Positions 48,701 to 59,200 of a stretch of 64,000 bases of DNA are shown here, piece by piece. Where the stretch lies: NCBI RefSeq assembly GCF_036030735.1, contig NZ_CP107928.1, forward strand, positions 1,736,001-1,800,000. Direction: 5' to 3'. This DNA comes from Streptomyces sp. NBC_00425. Its GTDB lineage: Bacteria > Actinomycetota > Actinomycetes > Streptomycetales > Streptomycetaceae. The notes beneath the pieces are model-generated. The model saw only the letters and a program-made list of their open reading frames with translations. It made no database searches and was not told the origin of the DNA. Position 1 is the first letter of the stretch; each line of letters starts with the position of its first letter. The position numbers were made by a program, and so were the translations under genes.

Positions 48701-48866
48701 CTTCGGCGGCGAGGTCCAACTGCCATTGCAGGTCGGCCTCCTGCGGATACAGGGTGCCCATGAGGTATTCGCGGTCGGGCGGCGCTTCGAGCAGCTCGTG
48801 TTCCCCGAAGGTCGGGCCGACGAGCCGACGGTGCAGTGAGGAGACGAGTTCGTGTCTGGGGTCCAT
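45729..48866 (-). CDS. drmA: DrmA-like SF2 helicase
   Basis: A 1045-residue helicase of the DISARM DrmA type. A 420-residue N-terminal region precedes Walker A WFPTGGGKTEAY (428-435). Then come an inserted zinc motif (CPWCGTRI...FFCPRDEC), DELH at about 633 (IQDELHLLTGP), SAT-type STATI at about 673 and motifs V/VI (MLSVGIDVKRLALMLM; QATSRVGRHTVPG; FFNATRPRDRSHYE). All helicase motifs look intact. It starts with ATG after AGGAGC, 65 bp past the sigma-like gene on the same strand, and overlaps drmB by 4 nt. Confidence 0.88.
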   Translation of the reverse strand: MDPRHELVSSLHRRLVGPTFGEHELLEAPPDREYLMGTLYPQEADLQWQLDLAAEELEGSGTEDGAEDTAPVADPVPEANSWLPSSLGLSFYTDATTIDVRCAGARYKTLAATGERGRRWERVPLPEETHALGPDRNHVPVLDGRAEIRVRRRAFGSGQLVTVALVNTSHHEQALGKAAQWDRMLFQVELEARPADGDVLPYPSVRLASRDLEEQELRLQYRHVRTHAVGHGCAVEERYAESNESGERAVMALRVAVMPEAEVSGVRAAGFTGSPVLNVLHLADPAVPLAQLHEELAEFAADYRAWYVGQMNTEVPAWGRDAADRVLARIAAAVTRIESGVRTLCDPARPELLHAFRTANRAMALQMRHSARDQAGERRARRDPVLLDPEPSPEAVWRPFQLAFFLLSLDGVADPRHPDRETADLIWFPTGGGKTEAYLLLAAFAMLLRRRDEGGGGTAVLSRYTLSLLTTQQFQRAATTICALETLRRADPAPYGDEPFSIGLWVGEATSPNSYEKARAVLDDVRGAARPDDVFILDRCPWCGTRIMPAHKSPDIGDYGVRATAGSFAFFCPRDECAFHDELPVAVVDEQLYDRPPSFVLGTVDKFARLAWEPRSGRLFGADTGNRPPALVIQDELHLLTGPLGTTVGLYEAAVLGLCTDREGIGPKVVASTATIRRSGEQIRALYGSGAQLFPPAGLDARHSYFAEPDTSRPGRRYLGVMAQGHTAGRAAVATAAAMLQGAYELPEEHRDAYWTLVAYHHSLRELGRTVTAAADDIPAQLTSLDPGSEARDLPDHQVQELTSNLPRAEQPVLLDRLEKPWDDPQSVSFLPCTNMLSVGIDVKRLALMLMQGQPKTTAEYIQATSRVGRHTVPGLVVTFFNATRPRDRSHYETFDVYHRSLYRHVEPTSVTPWSVPSRRRALHAALVILVRHRLGLAAENRAGHILDRLPEAEALVGELTGRAAAGEPHAADAVRKELTELLAEWEEAAREARKDGRELYYRSQGKGQSNLIKSFEQRYGLWETPNSMRNVDRECQVTVKGADL

Positions 48867-48931
48867 GGCCGTGCTCCTGAAGCGGTACGAGTGAGGCGGG
48901 ATGCCGGGTGCGAGGTGCCGGGAGTGCGGTG

Positions 48932-51900
48932 TCAGGACCGTCGCCAGCGGTTGCGGAGTGTCGAGCGGTCGGCGGCGGCGGCTTCGCCTTCGGCCGCGAA
49001 CTGTTGCTTCAGCTCGGTGATGCGGGCCCAGGCGTCGTGCTCGATCTGAGCGATCCGTGCCGCGGCCCGCTGCTCGGCTGCCGCCACCTGGGCCGACGCC
49101 TGCTGCTGGGCGGCCTGTAGAGCCGCGTCGCGCTCGGCGAGCAAGATCTCGGCCTGCCGCAGCCGCTGCTCCAGGCCCGCGATGCGGGCCTCCCCTTCCT
49201 CCCGGTAGCGCCGCAGCCGCTGGGCGGTTTCCTCTGCCCGCCGCTGGGCTTCGTTCGCCCGCTGGTACAGGACCGCTGCCCGTTCCTCTGCCCTGCTCGC
49301 CCTGTGCTCCGCATCGTTCGCGCGCTGCTCGGCGTCCTTGGCACGCTGCTCCGCCCGGGTGCCGCGCTCACCGGCTGCGGCCAGGGCTGTCCGTGCCGAG
49401 CGCTCCCTCTGCTCGGCGTATTCAGCGCGCTCGGCCAAGGCCTGGTGCGCCTCGCGATGCCCGTCCTCGATGCGCGCGATCCGTTCCTCCGCCTGTGCGC
49501 GCAGATGCTGCTCCTTGCGGAGGAGAGATCTGTCTGTGCGGCGCAGCAGCGCCTCCTCCAGGGCGTCGAGCCGACGTTCTGCGTCTTCTCGGGCAGCAGC
49601 CATCCTGGCGTCGCCGGCCGACCGCTCCTCGGCCAGTCTCCGGCGGTGTTGGTCCCATGCGTGCGTCAGTTCTGCCTCATGCTCACGGCGAGCGTCATCG
49701 AGGTGCTGCTCGACTTCGGCACTGAGCCTTGCCCGCTCTTCCTCGGCTTCCGCGAGCGCCTGGGCGAGCTGCTGGTCCGCCTTCGCCTGAAGCTGGACGA
49801 GTTGCCGCACGGTGTCCGCGCGGGTGAGCATCGGGCCACCCTCGGCGGCCGTGGCGACCGGACCCGACTGCCTGTCGGCCTCCTCGTGGGCAGGCTCCTG
49901 CCCACACGCCTCGTGGGGAGGCTCGTACTGTCGGCCTGCCGTTCTCTCATGAACCGGAACTGGATGCCGCCCGACGGCATCCTCAGCCTGCCCTTCGGTC
50001 GCGGGCGGCGTGCTTCCCGACCCCGCTTCGGCACCAGTGGTCCGCTCCTCGGCTTCCGCGTCGCCCCGAACGGGCTGCTGCTCGGCTGCCACGGCGCGCA
50101 CGGAACCGTGATTCACGGTGTCGGCCGGGGGCAGTTCCTGTCTGATCGGAGCAGGCACTGGCCGCTGTCCTGCCTTGACCAGCGACACCGGCTCTTGGGC
50201 GGCCATGGCCGCGAAGCCTCGCCGCTCCTTGTCCCGCCCCCTGTCGTCGGTCGAGGGGTGGTCTGGTGCGAGCGACAACTGCGGTTGCCGTTCGCCTTGA
50301 GGCTCCTTGCTCATCGTTGTGGTCGGGGCCTGCACTCGGGCGTCGTCCGTCTGCCCGCCCTGTGCAGTGCCGGCCGGCCCCACGTCCGGGACAGGCCGAG
50401 AGGACAGCTCAGCGACGAACTCCCGCAGGGCCGCACGGGCCGCAAGGCGCGGCTCGTTGTGCACCAGCGGCCGCTGAGCCAGATAGGTTCGAGGCGACAT
50501 CCCACGCAGTTCCGCGGACGGGCGCTCGAAGAAGTCCTCGGGCGTCAGCCCAACCTCCTTCACGGCGTCGAAGACGGTGCGCAACACCTCCAGGGCCTTG
50601 ACCACCGGTCGGTCGAGCACCCCCCGTTCCCGCACGGCACGCACGACGGCGTCGGCGGGGGACGGACCGAGCAGCACGGTGAGCTGAACATGCCCCACGG
50701 CGAGCAGGGCGTATTCGGCGAGCCAGGCCACTCCCCCGCCGAACTCCGTCGGCATACGCAGCGCCTGCCGCCAGTCCGCCGTGTACCGCTCGGGTGCGGC
50801 AGGCTCGCTCGCCTCGGTGGCGGCCGGCACCGAGGGCGAATGCCGCGGGAGTGGCTCCGGCGCGGCCGCGCGCGGTTGCGGAACCAGTTCGTTTCCGGGC
50901 TCAAGTGCCTCTGCGGCGACAGCCCCCACCCCCTGATCCGTTAGCGGCTGGGAATCGTCCGGGTGTCCCTCGGAAGGTCCTTCCACCTGCAGCTGCACCT
51001 GCGGCTCCTCCTGTTCATCCATGAGGACCGCCGACAGCATGCTGTCGGTTGTGGTGCGGTCGGCGGGTCCGGCCACTGTCGTCTCCGCTCCCAGGCATCC
51101 GGCGGCTTCGACGGCTTCGACGGCTTCGACGGCTTCGACGGCCGATATTTCCACCGCTTCGGCCGACCGCGACGGCACGTCCCGCGAAGCGTCCTGCGGC
51201 ACGTCCGGGCTCAGCGCGTCAGGCGTCCGCTTCTCCTCGGGGTGCTTCCTCTGTGCCCTTGCCCTGCCGGCGCCACGGCCCGAAGCCTGCCTCTTGACGG
51301 CCTCGCCGGGCGCCGCAGGGGCCGGGCCACTGTCGTACCCGTACGCGGCGGTGAGGCCGGCCTCCCGAAGCCGCTGCCTGAAGACGGGCAGGATCTTGAC
51401 TTCGATCTGTCTGATGCGCTCCCGCGTCACCCCGAACTCCCGCCCGAGCTCGTCCAGGGTCAGGGTCTCGTCGCCGTCGAGGCCGAGACGCCGGACGAGG
51501 ATGCGGGCCTCGCGTCCGGAGAACGTGTCGACCACGTGCATGACCTGCTCCAGCAGCATCGCGTCGAGTACGGCCTTGTCCACGGGTGGCAGTGGGTTCG
51601 CCTGCCCGATGAAGTCGCCGAGCGTGACCCCGTCCCCGATGACACGGTCGAGGGAGTCGGTGCGCCGGCTCAGCTTCCGGGCTTCCTCGACCTTCTGCAT
51701 GGTCATGTCGCAGTACACGGCCACGTCGGCTACGCCGGCAGGCCGACCCTGGATCGCGAGGGTGCGCTCCGCAAGCGCCACCTTGCGGACCTGTTCGTGC
51801 ATATGGACCGGGATGCGGATGACGGCGCCCTCGTCCGCGATGGCCCGGCTGATCGACTGGCGGATCCACCAGGTCGCGTACGTCGAGAACTTGAAGCCCT

Positions 51901-53005
51901 TGGAAGGGTCGAATTTGCGCGCCGCCCGCATCAGGCCCAGCGCGCCGTGCTGAAACAAGTCGTCGTAGTCCAGCCCCTGTTCCAGATACCGGGGGGCCAT
52001 CTTGTGCACGAGTCGCTGGTTGTGCAGGACGAGACAGTCCCGGGCGCGGATCCGGAGGTCCTCGTGCGGCAGGCCCCTCAGAGCCTCGTCGTCCGGTTCC
52101 TCGGCCAGACGGTCGGGTCCTCCCCGTAGCAGCACGGCGAGTCCGACCTCCGCCTCGGCGCTCAACAGACGCATGTCCGGCCGCCGTCGGAAGCGGTCGT
52201 TCTCCAGGACGGTCAGCGCGGCGGCCACTGCGGCCGTGAGGTCGCCGAGGTCACCTCCGGGCTCCGTGTCCGAAGGAGGAAAGGGCTCGCCCTCCGGGCC
52301 GTCCTCCAGTTGGTGTGCCTCGGCGTCGGTGGGCTCGGTGAGACCCGTGAGATCGTCACCGGCCACGGGGGCGGCTGCCTCGACGACCGGGACGGCAGGC
52401 CCGACTGGACCCCGACCCTGCTCGCTCACGGCCTCTTGCCTCTCGTCCTCACCCCTCGCGGCCACCGCCTCGGCGGTCGCGAGGACCTGGCCCCGAATCC
52501 GCGCCCCCGCCCGCAGGGCTGCCGCGTCCCGCGCCCCGAGTCCGGCCAGCCGAGCCACACCGTCCAGGGCTCGCGACGTCACATATCCCTCGGCGTCGGC
52601 ATAGCGCTCCAACAAGGCCCGCACCACGTCACCGGAGGAGAAGACGGGGATGGGCACAATTTCTTCACGAATCCGTGCAACCTTTTCCGCATTCGAACCG
52701 TCACCGTCTGCATGCGCCACCGCCCTCAGGACGGGCAGCCCCAGCCCGGCCAGCTCTTCACGAAGCCGCTCCCGCTCGACGTCCCCCAGCCCCAGCGCGC
52801 GGACATGCTCCACGAACACGGATTCCGGCACCGCGCCGTCCACCGCCGCGCGGCGCAGGCGGGTCAGCATTCCGGCCAGGGCAGCCTTGAGTCCGACTCC
52901 GCCACTCGCCCGGTTCCCCTGCACCCCACTCGCGGCGGCACGGCCCGAGTCCCGCCCCGGCACACCGCTTGGCGCCTCAGACCCTCCGACCGACTGGTGT
53001 CCCAC
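48932..53005 (-). CDS. Sigma70 core fused to long coiled coil
   Basis: A 1357-residue protein heading the leftward operon. Residues 35-190 are helical; 279-555 are a complete primary-type sigma70: region 1.2 ([14 protein letters not shown]), region 2 ([35 protein letters not shown]), region 3 ([23 protein letters not shown]) and region 4 ([20 protein letters not shown]). Residues 556-740 are low complexity with a (VEA)n run; 741-870 form a separate helical domain ([18 protein letters not shown]); 1060-1357 are an almost unbroken coiled coil ([20 protein letters not shown]). Start at GTG 53005, because the promoter -10 box covers the earlier GTG at 53038. Typical sigma factors end after region 4, so the 800-residue extension is exceptional. 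Confidence 0.8.
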   Translation of the reverse strand: MGHQSVGGSEAPSGVPGRDSGRAAASGVQGNRASGGVGLKAALAGMLTRLRRAAVDGAVPESVFVEHVRALGLGDVERERLREELAGLGLPVLRAVAHADGDGSNAEKVARIREEIVPIPVFSSGDVVRALLERYADAEGYVTSRALDGVARLAGLGARDAAALRAGARIRGQVLATAEAVAARGEDERQEAVSEQGRGPVGPAVPVVEAAAPVAGDDLTGLTEPTDAEAHQLEDGPEGEPFPPSDTEPGGDLGDLTAAVAAALTVLENDRFRRRPDMRLLSAEAEVGLAVLLRGGPDRLAEEPDDEALRGLPHEDLRIRARDCLVLHNQRLVHKMAPRYLEQGLDYDDLFQHGALGLMRAARKFDPSKGFKFSTYATWWIRQSISRAIADEGAVIRIPVHMHEQVRKVALAERTLAIQGRPAGVADVAVYCDMTMQKVEEARKLSRRTDSLDRVIGDGVTLGDFIGQANPLPPVDKAVLDAMLLEQVMHVVDTFSGREARILVRRLGLDGDETLTLDELGREFGVTRERIRQIEVKILPVFRQRLREAGLTAAYGYDSGPAPAAPGEAVKRQASGRGAGRARAQRKHPEEKRTPDALSPDVPQDASRDVPSRSAEAVEISAVEAVEAVEAVEAAGCLGAETTVAGPADRTTTDSMLSAVLMDEQEEPQVQLQVEGPSEGHPDDSQPLTDQGVGAVAAEALEPGNELVPQPRAAAPEPLPRHSPSVPAATEASEPAAPERYTADWRQALRMPTEFGGGVAWLAEYALLAVGHVQLTVLLGPSPADAVVRAVRERGVLDRPVVKALEVLRTVFDAVKEVGLTPEDFFERPSAELRGMSPRTYLAQRPLVHNEPRLAARAALREFVAELSSRPVPDVGPAGTAQGGQTDDARVQAPTTTMSKEPQGERQPQLSLAPDHPSTDDRGRDKERRGFAAMAAQEPVSLVKAGQRPVPAPIRQELPPADTVNHGSVRAVAAEQQPVRGDAEAEERTTGAEAGSGSTPPATEGQAEDAVGRHPVPVHERTAGRQYEPPHEACGQEPAHEEADRQSGPVATAAEGGPMLTRADTVRQLVQLQAKADQQLAQALAEAEEERARLSAEVEQHLDDARREHEAELTHAWDQHRRRLAEERSAGDARMAAAREDAERRLDALEEALLRRTDRSLLRKEQHLRAQAEERIARIEDGHREAHQALAERAEYAEQRERSARTALAAAGERGTRAEQRAKDAEQRANDAEHRASRAEERAAVLYQRANEAQRRAEETAQRLRRYREEGEARIAGLEQRLRQAEILLAERDAALQAAQQQASAQVAAAEQRAAARIAQIEHDAWARITELKQQFAAEGEAAAADRSTLRNRWRRS
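51104..51139. repeat. 9-bp in-frame tandem repeat
   Basis: Four copies of ggcttcgac encode the VEAVEAVEA run in the linker of the sigma-coiled-coil protein. In-frame units allow length change without frameshift. Confidence 0.85.
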
Positions 53006-53036
53006 ACCACCCACCCCCTCCCCGATGACGAGATTC

Positions 53037-53065
53037 ACCGTAGGGTGACACGTTGACGATGTCAA
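53037..53065 (-). promoter_or_regulatory. Consensus promoter of the sigma-drmA-drmB operon
   Basis: On the minus strand TTGACA (53065-53060), a 17-nt spacer and TACGGT (53042-53037): an ideal -35 with a normal Streptomyces TAnnnT -10. Transcription should begin near 53030, leaving a short leader with GGGGAGGGG before the GTG at 53005. Confidence 0.65.
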
Positions 53066-53066
53066 C
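53052..53066. promoter_or_regulatory. Inverted repeat over the -35 box, candidate operator
   Basis: GTTGAC-GAT-GTCAAC, a perfect 6-bp inverted repeat, covers the -35 hexamer of the leftward promoter. A bound repressor would block it and could also affect the rightward operon 166 bp away. Confidence 0.45.
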
Positions 53067-53231
53067 AGATTCACAGCATTCCGCAATCCCCTCACTTCGT
53101 GTACGGTTGCGGACACTGCACTCCCGCTCTGCCACGATGAGCGGTGCGCGACGAATGTAGGGGGCACGTTCCGTTTCCCCGCCTCGGCACGGGACCGGGA
53201 AACGGGACGGCGGAGGACGAGGGGAGCGGCA

Positions 53232-56200
53232 GTGAGCCAGGAGCTGCTGGACGGCAGGTTCCGCATCGGGCATGTCATCGGCAAGGGCAACATGGGTGAG
53301 GTTCACCAGGCCGAGGATCTTCAGGCAGCCGAGGGCACCCCTGAGCGCACGGTCGCCGTCAAGACCATCCTGCGCCGCCGCACGGGCACCCGCATCGACA
53401 CCACGGCCGATCCCAAAGCCACCGAACGCTTCGCCCGCGAGGTACGCATCATGCGTCGCCTCGACGATCTCAATCTCACGCGCATCGTCGCCGGCGGGGT
53501 GGCCGGGGGCCAGGACGGTCTGCCCTACCTCGCGATGGAGTTCCTGCACGGCGAGACGCTTCGGGACCTCATCGCGGAGGAACGGCAGCTCCCGGTCACC
53601 TGGGCCGCGGCCGTCGGCGCCCAGATCGCGTCCGGTCTCGCCGCCGCGCACGCCGCCGAGGTCGTCCACCGCGACCTCAAGCCCGCCAACGTCATGCTGA
53701 CCCAGGGCGGCACCGTCAAGGTCCTCGACTTCGGCATGGGGCGCATCGTCGACGACCCCGACGACGCCCGGCTGACCAGCACCGGCGTCAGCGTGGGCAC
53801 CGCCCGGTACATGGCTCCGGAGCAGTTCGAGGCCAAGCAGGTCACCCAGGCGGCCGACCTGTACGCCCTCGGATGTGTGCTCTACGAAATGCTGGTGGGC
53901 GTACCGCCGTTCACCAGCGAGTCGCCCTTCGAACTCGCCGCCAAGCACACCCGTGAACAGCCGACCCCCATCACCCTCATCCGCGGCGAGATCCCCGCCG
54001 AGCTCGCCCGGCTCGTCGACCGGCTGCTCGCCAAGGACCCGGCGGCCCGTCCCGCGGACGCCGTCGCCGTACGCGACGCACTGCTGCCGCTGGCCGAGCA
54101 GGACGGGGACACCCCGCTGCTGCCGCACTGGGGAGCCCTGGACCCGACCCGCCCACTGCGCGATCCCGCGGCCCGCGCCACCACACGGCAGGCCGCCGCC
54201 CCGAAGCCGGAGCCGACGCCGGTCACCGCCACGGGCGCGGGCATGGACGTCTTCGGCGTCCACCGCACGCTCATCAAGGACTACCGCTCCTTCACCGAGG
54301 GCGGCACCGTCATCCGGGACGACCGCATCGCCGCGTTCGTCGAGGACGACCTCAACAGCAAGTCGCAGTGGCCCGACCCGTGGCTCTCGTTGAACCCCTT
54401 CTTCCAGGGCGGCGGCACGGTGGTCGAGCTGGCCGGGCAGAAGGTCCTGCACGACGAGTGCGCCCGTATCTTCCAGGCGAGGAAGACCGAGGGCGGCACG
54501 GTGCCCGACGGCCGCCCGCTGACCCTCCACCAGCACCAGCGCGAAGCGATCGACGCCGCCGCGTCCGGCGCGTCGTACGTCCTGACGACGGGCACCGGGT
54601 CCGGCAAGTCGCTCGCATACATCGTCCCTATCGTGAACAAGGTGCTCCACCAGCGGGACGCGGAGGGGCCGAAGGCCGCCAAGAGGGTACGGGCGATCAT
54701 CGTCTACCCGATGAACGCGCTCGCCAACAGCCAGCTCAAGGAGCTGGAGAAGTATCTGCGCGACGGCTACGGCGCCGGCCGCGAACCGGTCACCTTCGCC
54801 CGGTACACGGGCCAGGAGGACGACGAGAAGCGCAAGGAGATCCGCGACAACCCGCCGGACATCCTGCTCACCAACTACGTGATGCTGGAACTGATGCTGA
54901 CCCGCCCCGCCGACCGGGCCAGCCTCATCAAGATGGCGCGAGGCCTGGAGTTCCTGGTCTTCGACGAGCTGCACACCTATCGCGGCCGGCAGGGCGCCGA
55001 CGTCGCCCTGCTGATCCGCCGCGTCCGCGAGGCCTGCCAGGCACAGGACCTCCAGTGCATCGGCACGTCGGCCACCATGTCGACGGAGGGCACGCTCGAC
55101 GACCAGAAGAAGGTCGTCGCCGGGGTGGCGAGCACCCTGTTCGGCACTCCGGTGCGCCCGGAGCATGTCATCGGCGAGACTCTGGTCCGCGCGACCCACG
55201 ACACGCCCGACGCCGTTCCCGCCGAGCGTCTCAACTCCCCCGCCGCGCCGCGCGCGTACGACGATCTCGTACGCGACCCGCTGGCCCGCTGGATCGAGAC
55301 CCGCTTCGGCCTGGCCACCGACGAGACCACGGGCCGGCTCGTCCGGCAGCAGCCCACGAAGATCGAGGTCGCGGCGAAGGAACTGCACGAGCGGACCGGG
55401 GTCGACGAGGACCAGTGCGTCGCCGCCATCCGCGCCACCCTTGAAGCCGGCTCGCAGGCGCGGCACCCGGTGACCGAACGGCCGCTGTTCGCGTTCCGGC
55501 TGCACCAGTTCCTCTCCAAGGGCGACACCGTGTACGTCACCCTGGAGGACAAGCTCTCGCGCCACCTCACCCGCTCCTACCAGCTCGAACAGCCCGGCAG
55601 CGAAGGCAAGTTGCTGATGCCGCTGGCGTTCTGCCGGGAGTGCGGCCAGGAGTACCTGACGGTGTGGCGGACCGCCAAGGACGGCGACGTCCGGTACGAG
55701 GCGCGCAGGGACACCTCCGCGACGGGCGGCCGGCAGGGCGACGGCTACCTGTACGTCGATCACGAGCGGGCGTGGCCGTCCAACGTTCAGCACGCCGTGA
55801 ACGAACGCCGCCTGCCCGAGTCCTGGCTGGAGTTGGACGACAAGGGCCAGGAAGTCGTGAAGAAGTCGTACCGCGACCGGGTGCCGCGTGCGGTCACCGT
55901 CGATCCGCGCGGCCGCGAGGGGAGCGGCGAACTCCAGGCGGCGTTCGTCCCCTCCCCCTTCCTCTTCTGTCTGCACTGCGGGGTCGCTTACGAGCAGACC
56001 CGCGGCCGGGACTTCGCGAAGCTGGCGACGCTGGACCAGGAGGGTCGGTCCTCCGCGACCTCGCTGATCTCGGCGTCGGTGGTGCGCTCGCTGAAGTCGG
56101 TGCCGGAGGAGACCCTGGACAAGGAGGCGCGCAAGCTCCTCACGTTCGTCGACAACCGGCAGGACGCGTCCCTCCAGGCGGGTCACTTCAACGACTTCGT

Positions 56201-59200
56201 GCAGATCACTCAGTTGCGCGGGGCCCTGTACCGGGCGGCTCTGGACGCGGGCGAGGACGGCGTCCACCACGAAGAGCTGGCCTCGTCGGTGACGAACGCG
56301 CTCGCCATCGAGCCGGCCGACTACACGGGCGACAGCGACCTGCCGCCCTCCCTCGCCCGCAACGCCGCCAAGACCCTGCGTGACGTGATCGCGTTCCGGC
56401 TGTATCTGGATCTGGAGCGCGGCTGGCGCATCACGATGCCGAACCTGGAGCAGACCGGCCTGCTGGAGATCGGCTACGAGGACCTGGACTGGGTGGCGGC
56501 CAAGCAGGACCGCTGGGCGGGCACGCACGAGGCGCTGCGCGACGCCGACCCGGCGCTGCGGGCCGAGGTCATGAAGGCGCTGCTCAACGAGATGCGCCGG
56601 TCCCTCGCCATCGACGTCTCGTACTTCCGTGACGACTTCGACTCGCTCCAGCGGGCGAGCGAGGAGCGGCTGATCGACCCGTGGGTGCTGTCCGCCGCGG
56701 ACAAGCCGAAGGTCGGCACCGCCTATCCGCACCCGTCCGGCCGCGGCATGGACCGCTCGGCTCTGTTCCTGTCGGCACGCGGCAAGTTCGGCAAGTACCT
56801 GCGCCGCGCGGACACGTCCTTCAAGAAGCTCGACCCAGCCGATCTCCAGCTGGTCATCGAGGAGTTGCTGAAGGTCCTGGCCAAGGCGGGCCTGGTGAAG
56901 GAGGTGACGGAGGCCCCGCAGCGGGCGGGTCGCTACCGCCGGCCCTCCGCCCCGGTCGCCACGGGCTACCGCGTGGCCGCCCAGTCCCTCGTCTGGCGCG
57001 CGGGCAGGGGCGAGCGGGGCACGCACGACCCGCTGACCCGCACCTACCAGAGCGGCGACGGACCGCGCGTCAACACCTTCTTCCGCGACCTGTACAAGGA
57101 CGCGGCGGGCGCCCTGTCCGGCCTGTTCGCGCGCGAGCACACCGCGCAGGTGTCGCCGGAGGAGCGGGAGCAGCGCGAAGAGGCCTTCCGTAAGGCGGAG
57201 TTGAAGCTGCTGTACTGCTCCCCGACGATGGAGCTCGGCGTCGACATCTCCCAGCTCAACGCGGTGATGATGCGCAACGTACCGCCCACTCCCGCGAACT
57301 ACGCGCAGCGCTCGGGCCGCGCGGGCCGCAGCGGACAGCCCGCCCTCGTCACCACCTACTGCGCGACAGGCAACAGCCACGATCAGTACTACTTCCGCCG
57401 CTCGGAGCGCATGGTCGCGGGCGCGGTCGCCCCGCCGCGTCTGGACCTCGCCAACGAGGACCTCGTCCTCTCCCACCTCCAGGGCATCTGGATCGCGGAG
57501 GCCGGTCTGAAGCTCGGCCGAGCCGTCCCCGAGGTGCTCGACGTGTCGTACCCGGACACGGGTGACCGTCCGAACCCCGCGCTGGAGCTGCTGCCGGACA
57601 TCCTGGCGGCCTCGCTCGACGAGAGCGCCCGGCGCCGCACGGTCGACGCGGCCCTGCGCGTCCTCGGCCCGCTCCTGCCGGACTTCGCCGACACCACCTG
57701 GTGGCACGACGACTGGATCCAGGACCGGGTGGCGACGGTGGCGACCCGCTTCGACCGGGCCTTCGACCGCTGGCGGCAGCTGTTCCGCTCCGCACTCGAC
57801 GACCAGTACATCCAGAACAGGCGCCGCCTGGACTACAGCCTCACCGAGGGCGACCGCATCCGCGCCAACGCCCGCCGCCGGGAGGCCGAGACACAACTGA
57901 ATCTGCTGATGAACGAGAGCGCCGACAGCAAGTCGGTCCTCTCCGACTTCAACCCGTACCGCTATCTGGCGTCCGAAGGCTTCCTGCCCGGCTACAGCTT
58001 CCCGCGGCTCCCGCTCGCCGCCTACATCCCGACCGTCGGCCGGCGCCGTGGGGACGGCGACTACCTTCAGCGGCCGCGTTTCCTCGCGATCCGCGAGTTC
58101 GGTCCGGGGGCGCTGATCTACCACGAGGGCGCCCGCTACCAGGTGACCCGCATCCAGCTGCCGCCGGACTCCTCGGGCGAGCTGGCGACCAGCGAGGCCC
58201 GCCGCTGCGCGCAGTGCGGCTACCACCATGATCCGGAGCAGCTGGAGGACCGCTGCGCCATGTGCCACGAGCCGCTGGGCTCGGCGACGTACGGCCTGCT
58301 GCACCTGCACACCGTGTACACCACCCGCCGTGAGCGGATCTCGTCCGACGAGGAGGAGCGGCGTCGCGCCGGCTTCAAGCTGGAGACGTCGTATCGCTTC
58401 CAGGACCACGGCAACCGCAAGGGCCGTCTGAACGCGTCGGTCACAGACGCCTCGGGCGCGCCGCTCGCCGAGGTGGCGTACGGGGACTCGGCGACCGTCC
58501 GGATCACCAACACCGGCCGGGTGCGCGCCAAGAGCGACGAGCCGGCCGGGTACTGGCTGGACCTCGCGGACGGCCGCTGGATGAACGACAAGGACGCCTC
58601 CGAGGCCTCCGGCGACTCCAGCGAGCTGCCCGTGATCGACGCGGACGGCAACGAGCGGCGCCGCAAGAAGCGGGTCATCCCGTACGTGGAGGACCGCCGT
58701 AACATCCTCGTCGTCACCCTGGACGAGCCGCTGCCGGAGCCGGTGGCGCTCTCCCTGATGTACGCCTTGGAGCGGGGCATCGAGGCCGCGTTCGAGCTGG
58801 AGGACGCCGAGCTGTCCAGCGAGCTGCTGCCGCCGGACGACGGCCCGCGGGGCCGCATCCTGTTCACGGAGGCCGCCGAGGGCGGCGCGGGTGTGCTGCG
58901 CCGCCTCCAGGCGGAGGAGGACGCTCTGGCGAAGGCGGCCGTGCGCGCCCTGGACATCTGCCACTTCGACGCGGACGGCGCCGACCTGGGCGGCCCGCAC
59001 CCGGACCGGCCGTGCGCGCTCGGCTGCTACGAGTGCCTGCTGACGTACGGCAACCAGCTCAACCACGCCCTCATCAACCGGCACTCGGTGCGGGACCTGC
59101 TGGTGCGGCTGGCGTCGGCGAAGGCCCGGCGGGAGTCGCGCGGCGAGTCGCGCTCGGAGCAGTACCGGCGACTGCTCGACCAGGTCTCCGCCGCCGACGC

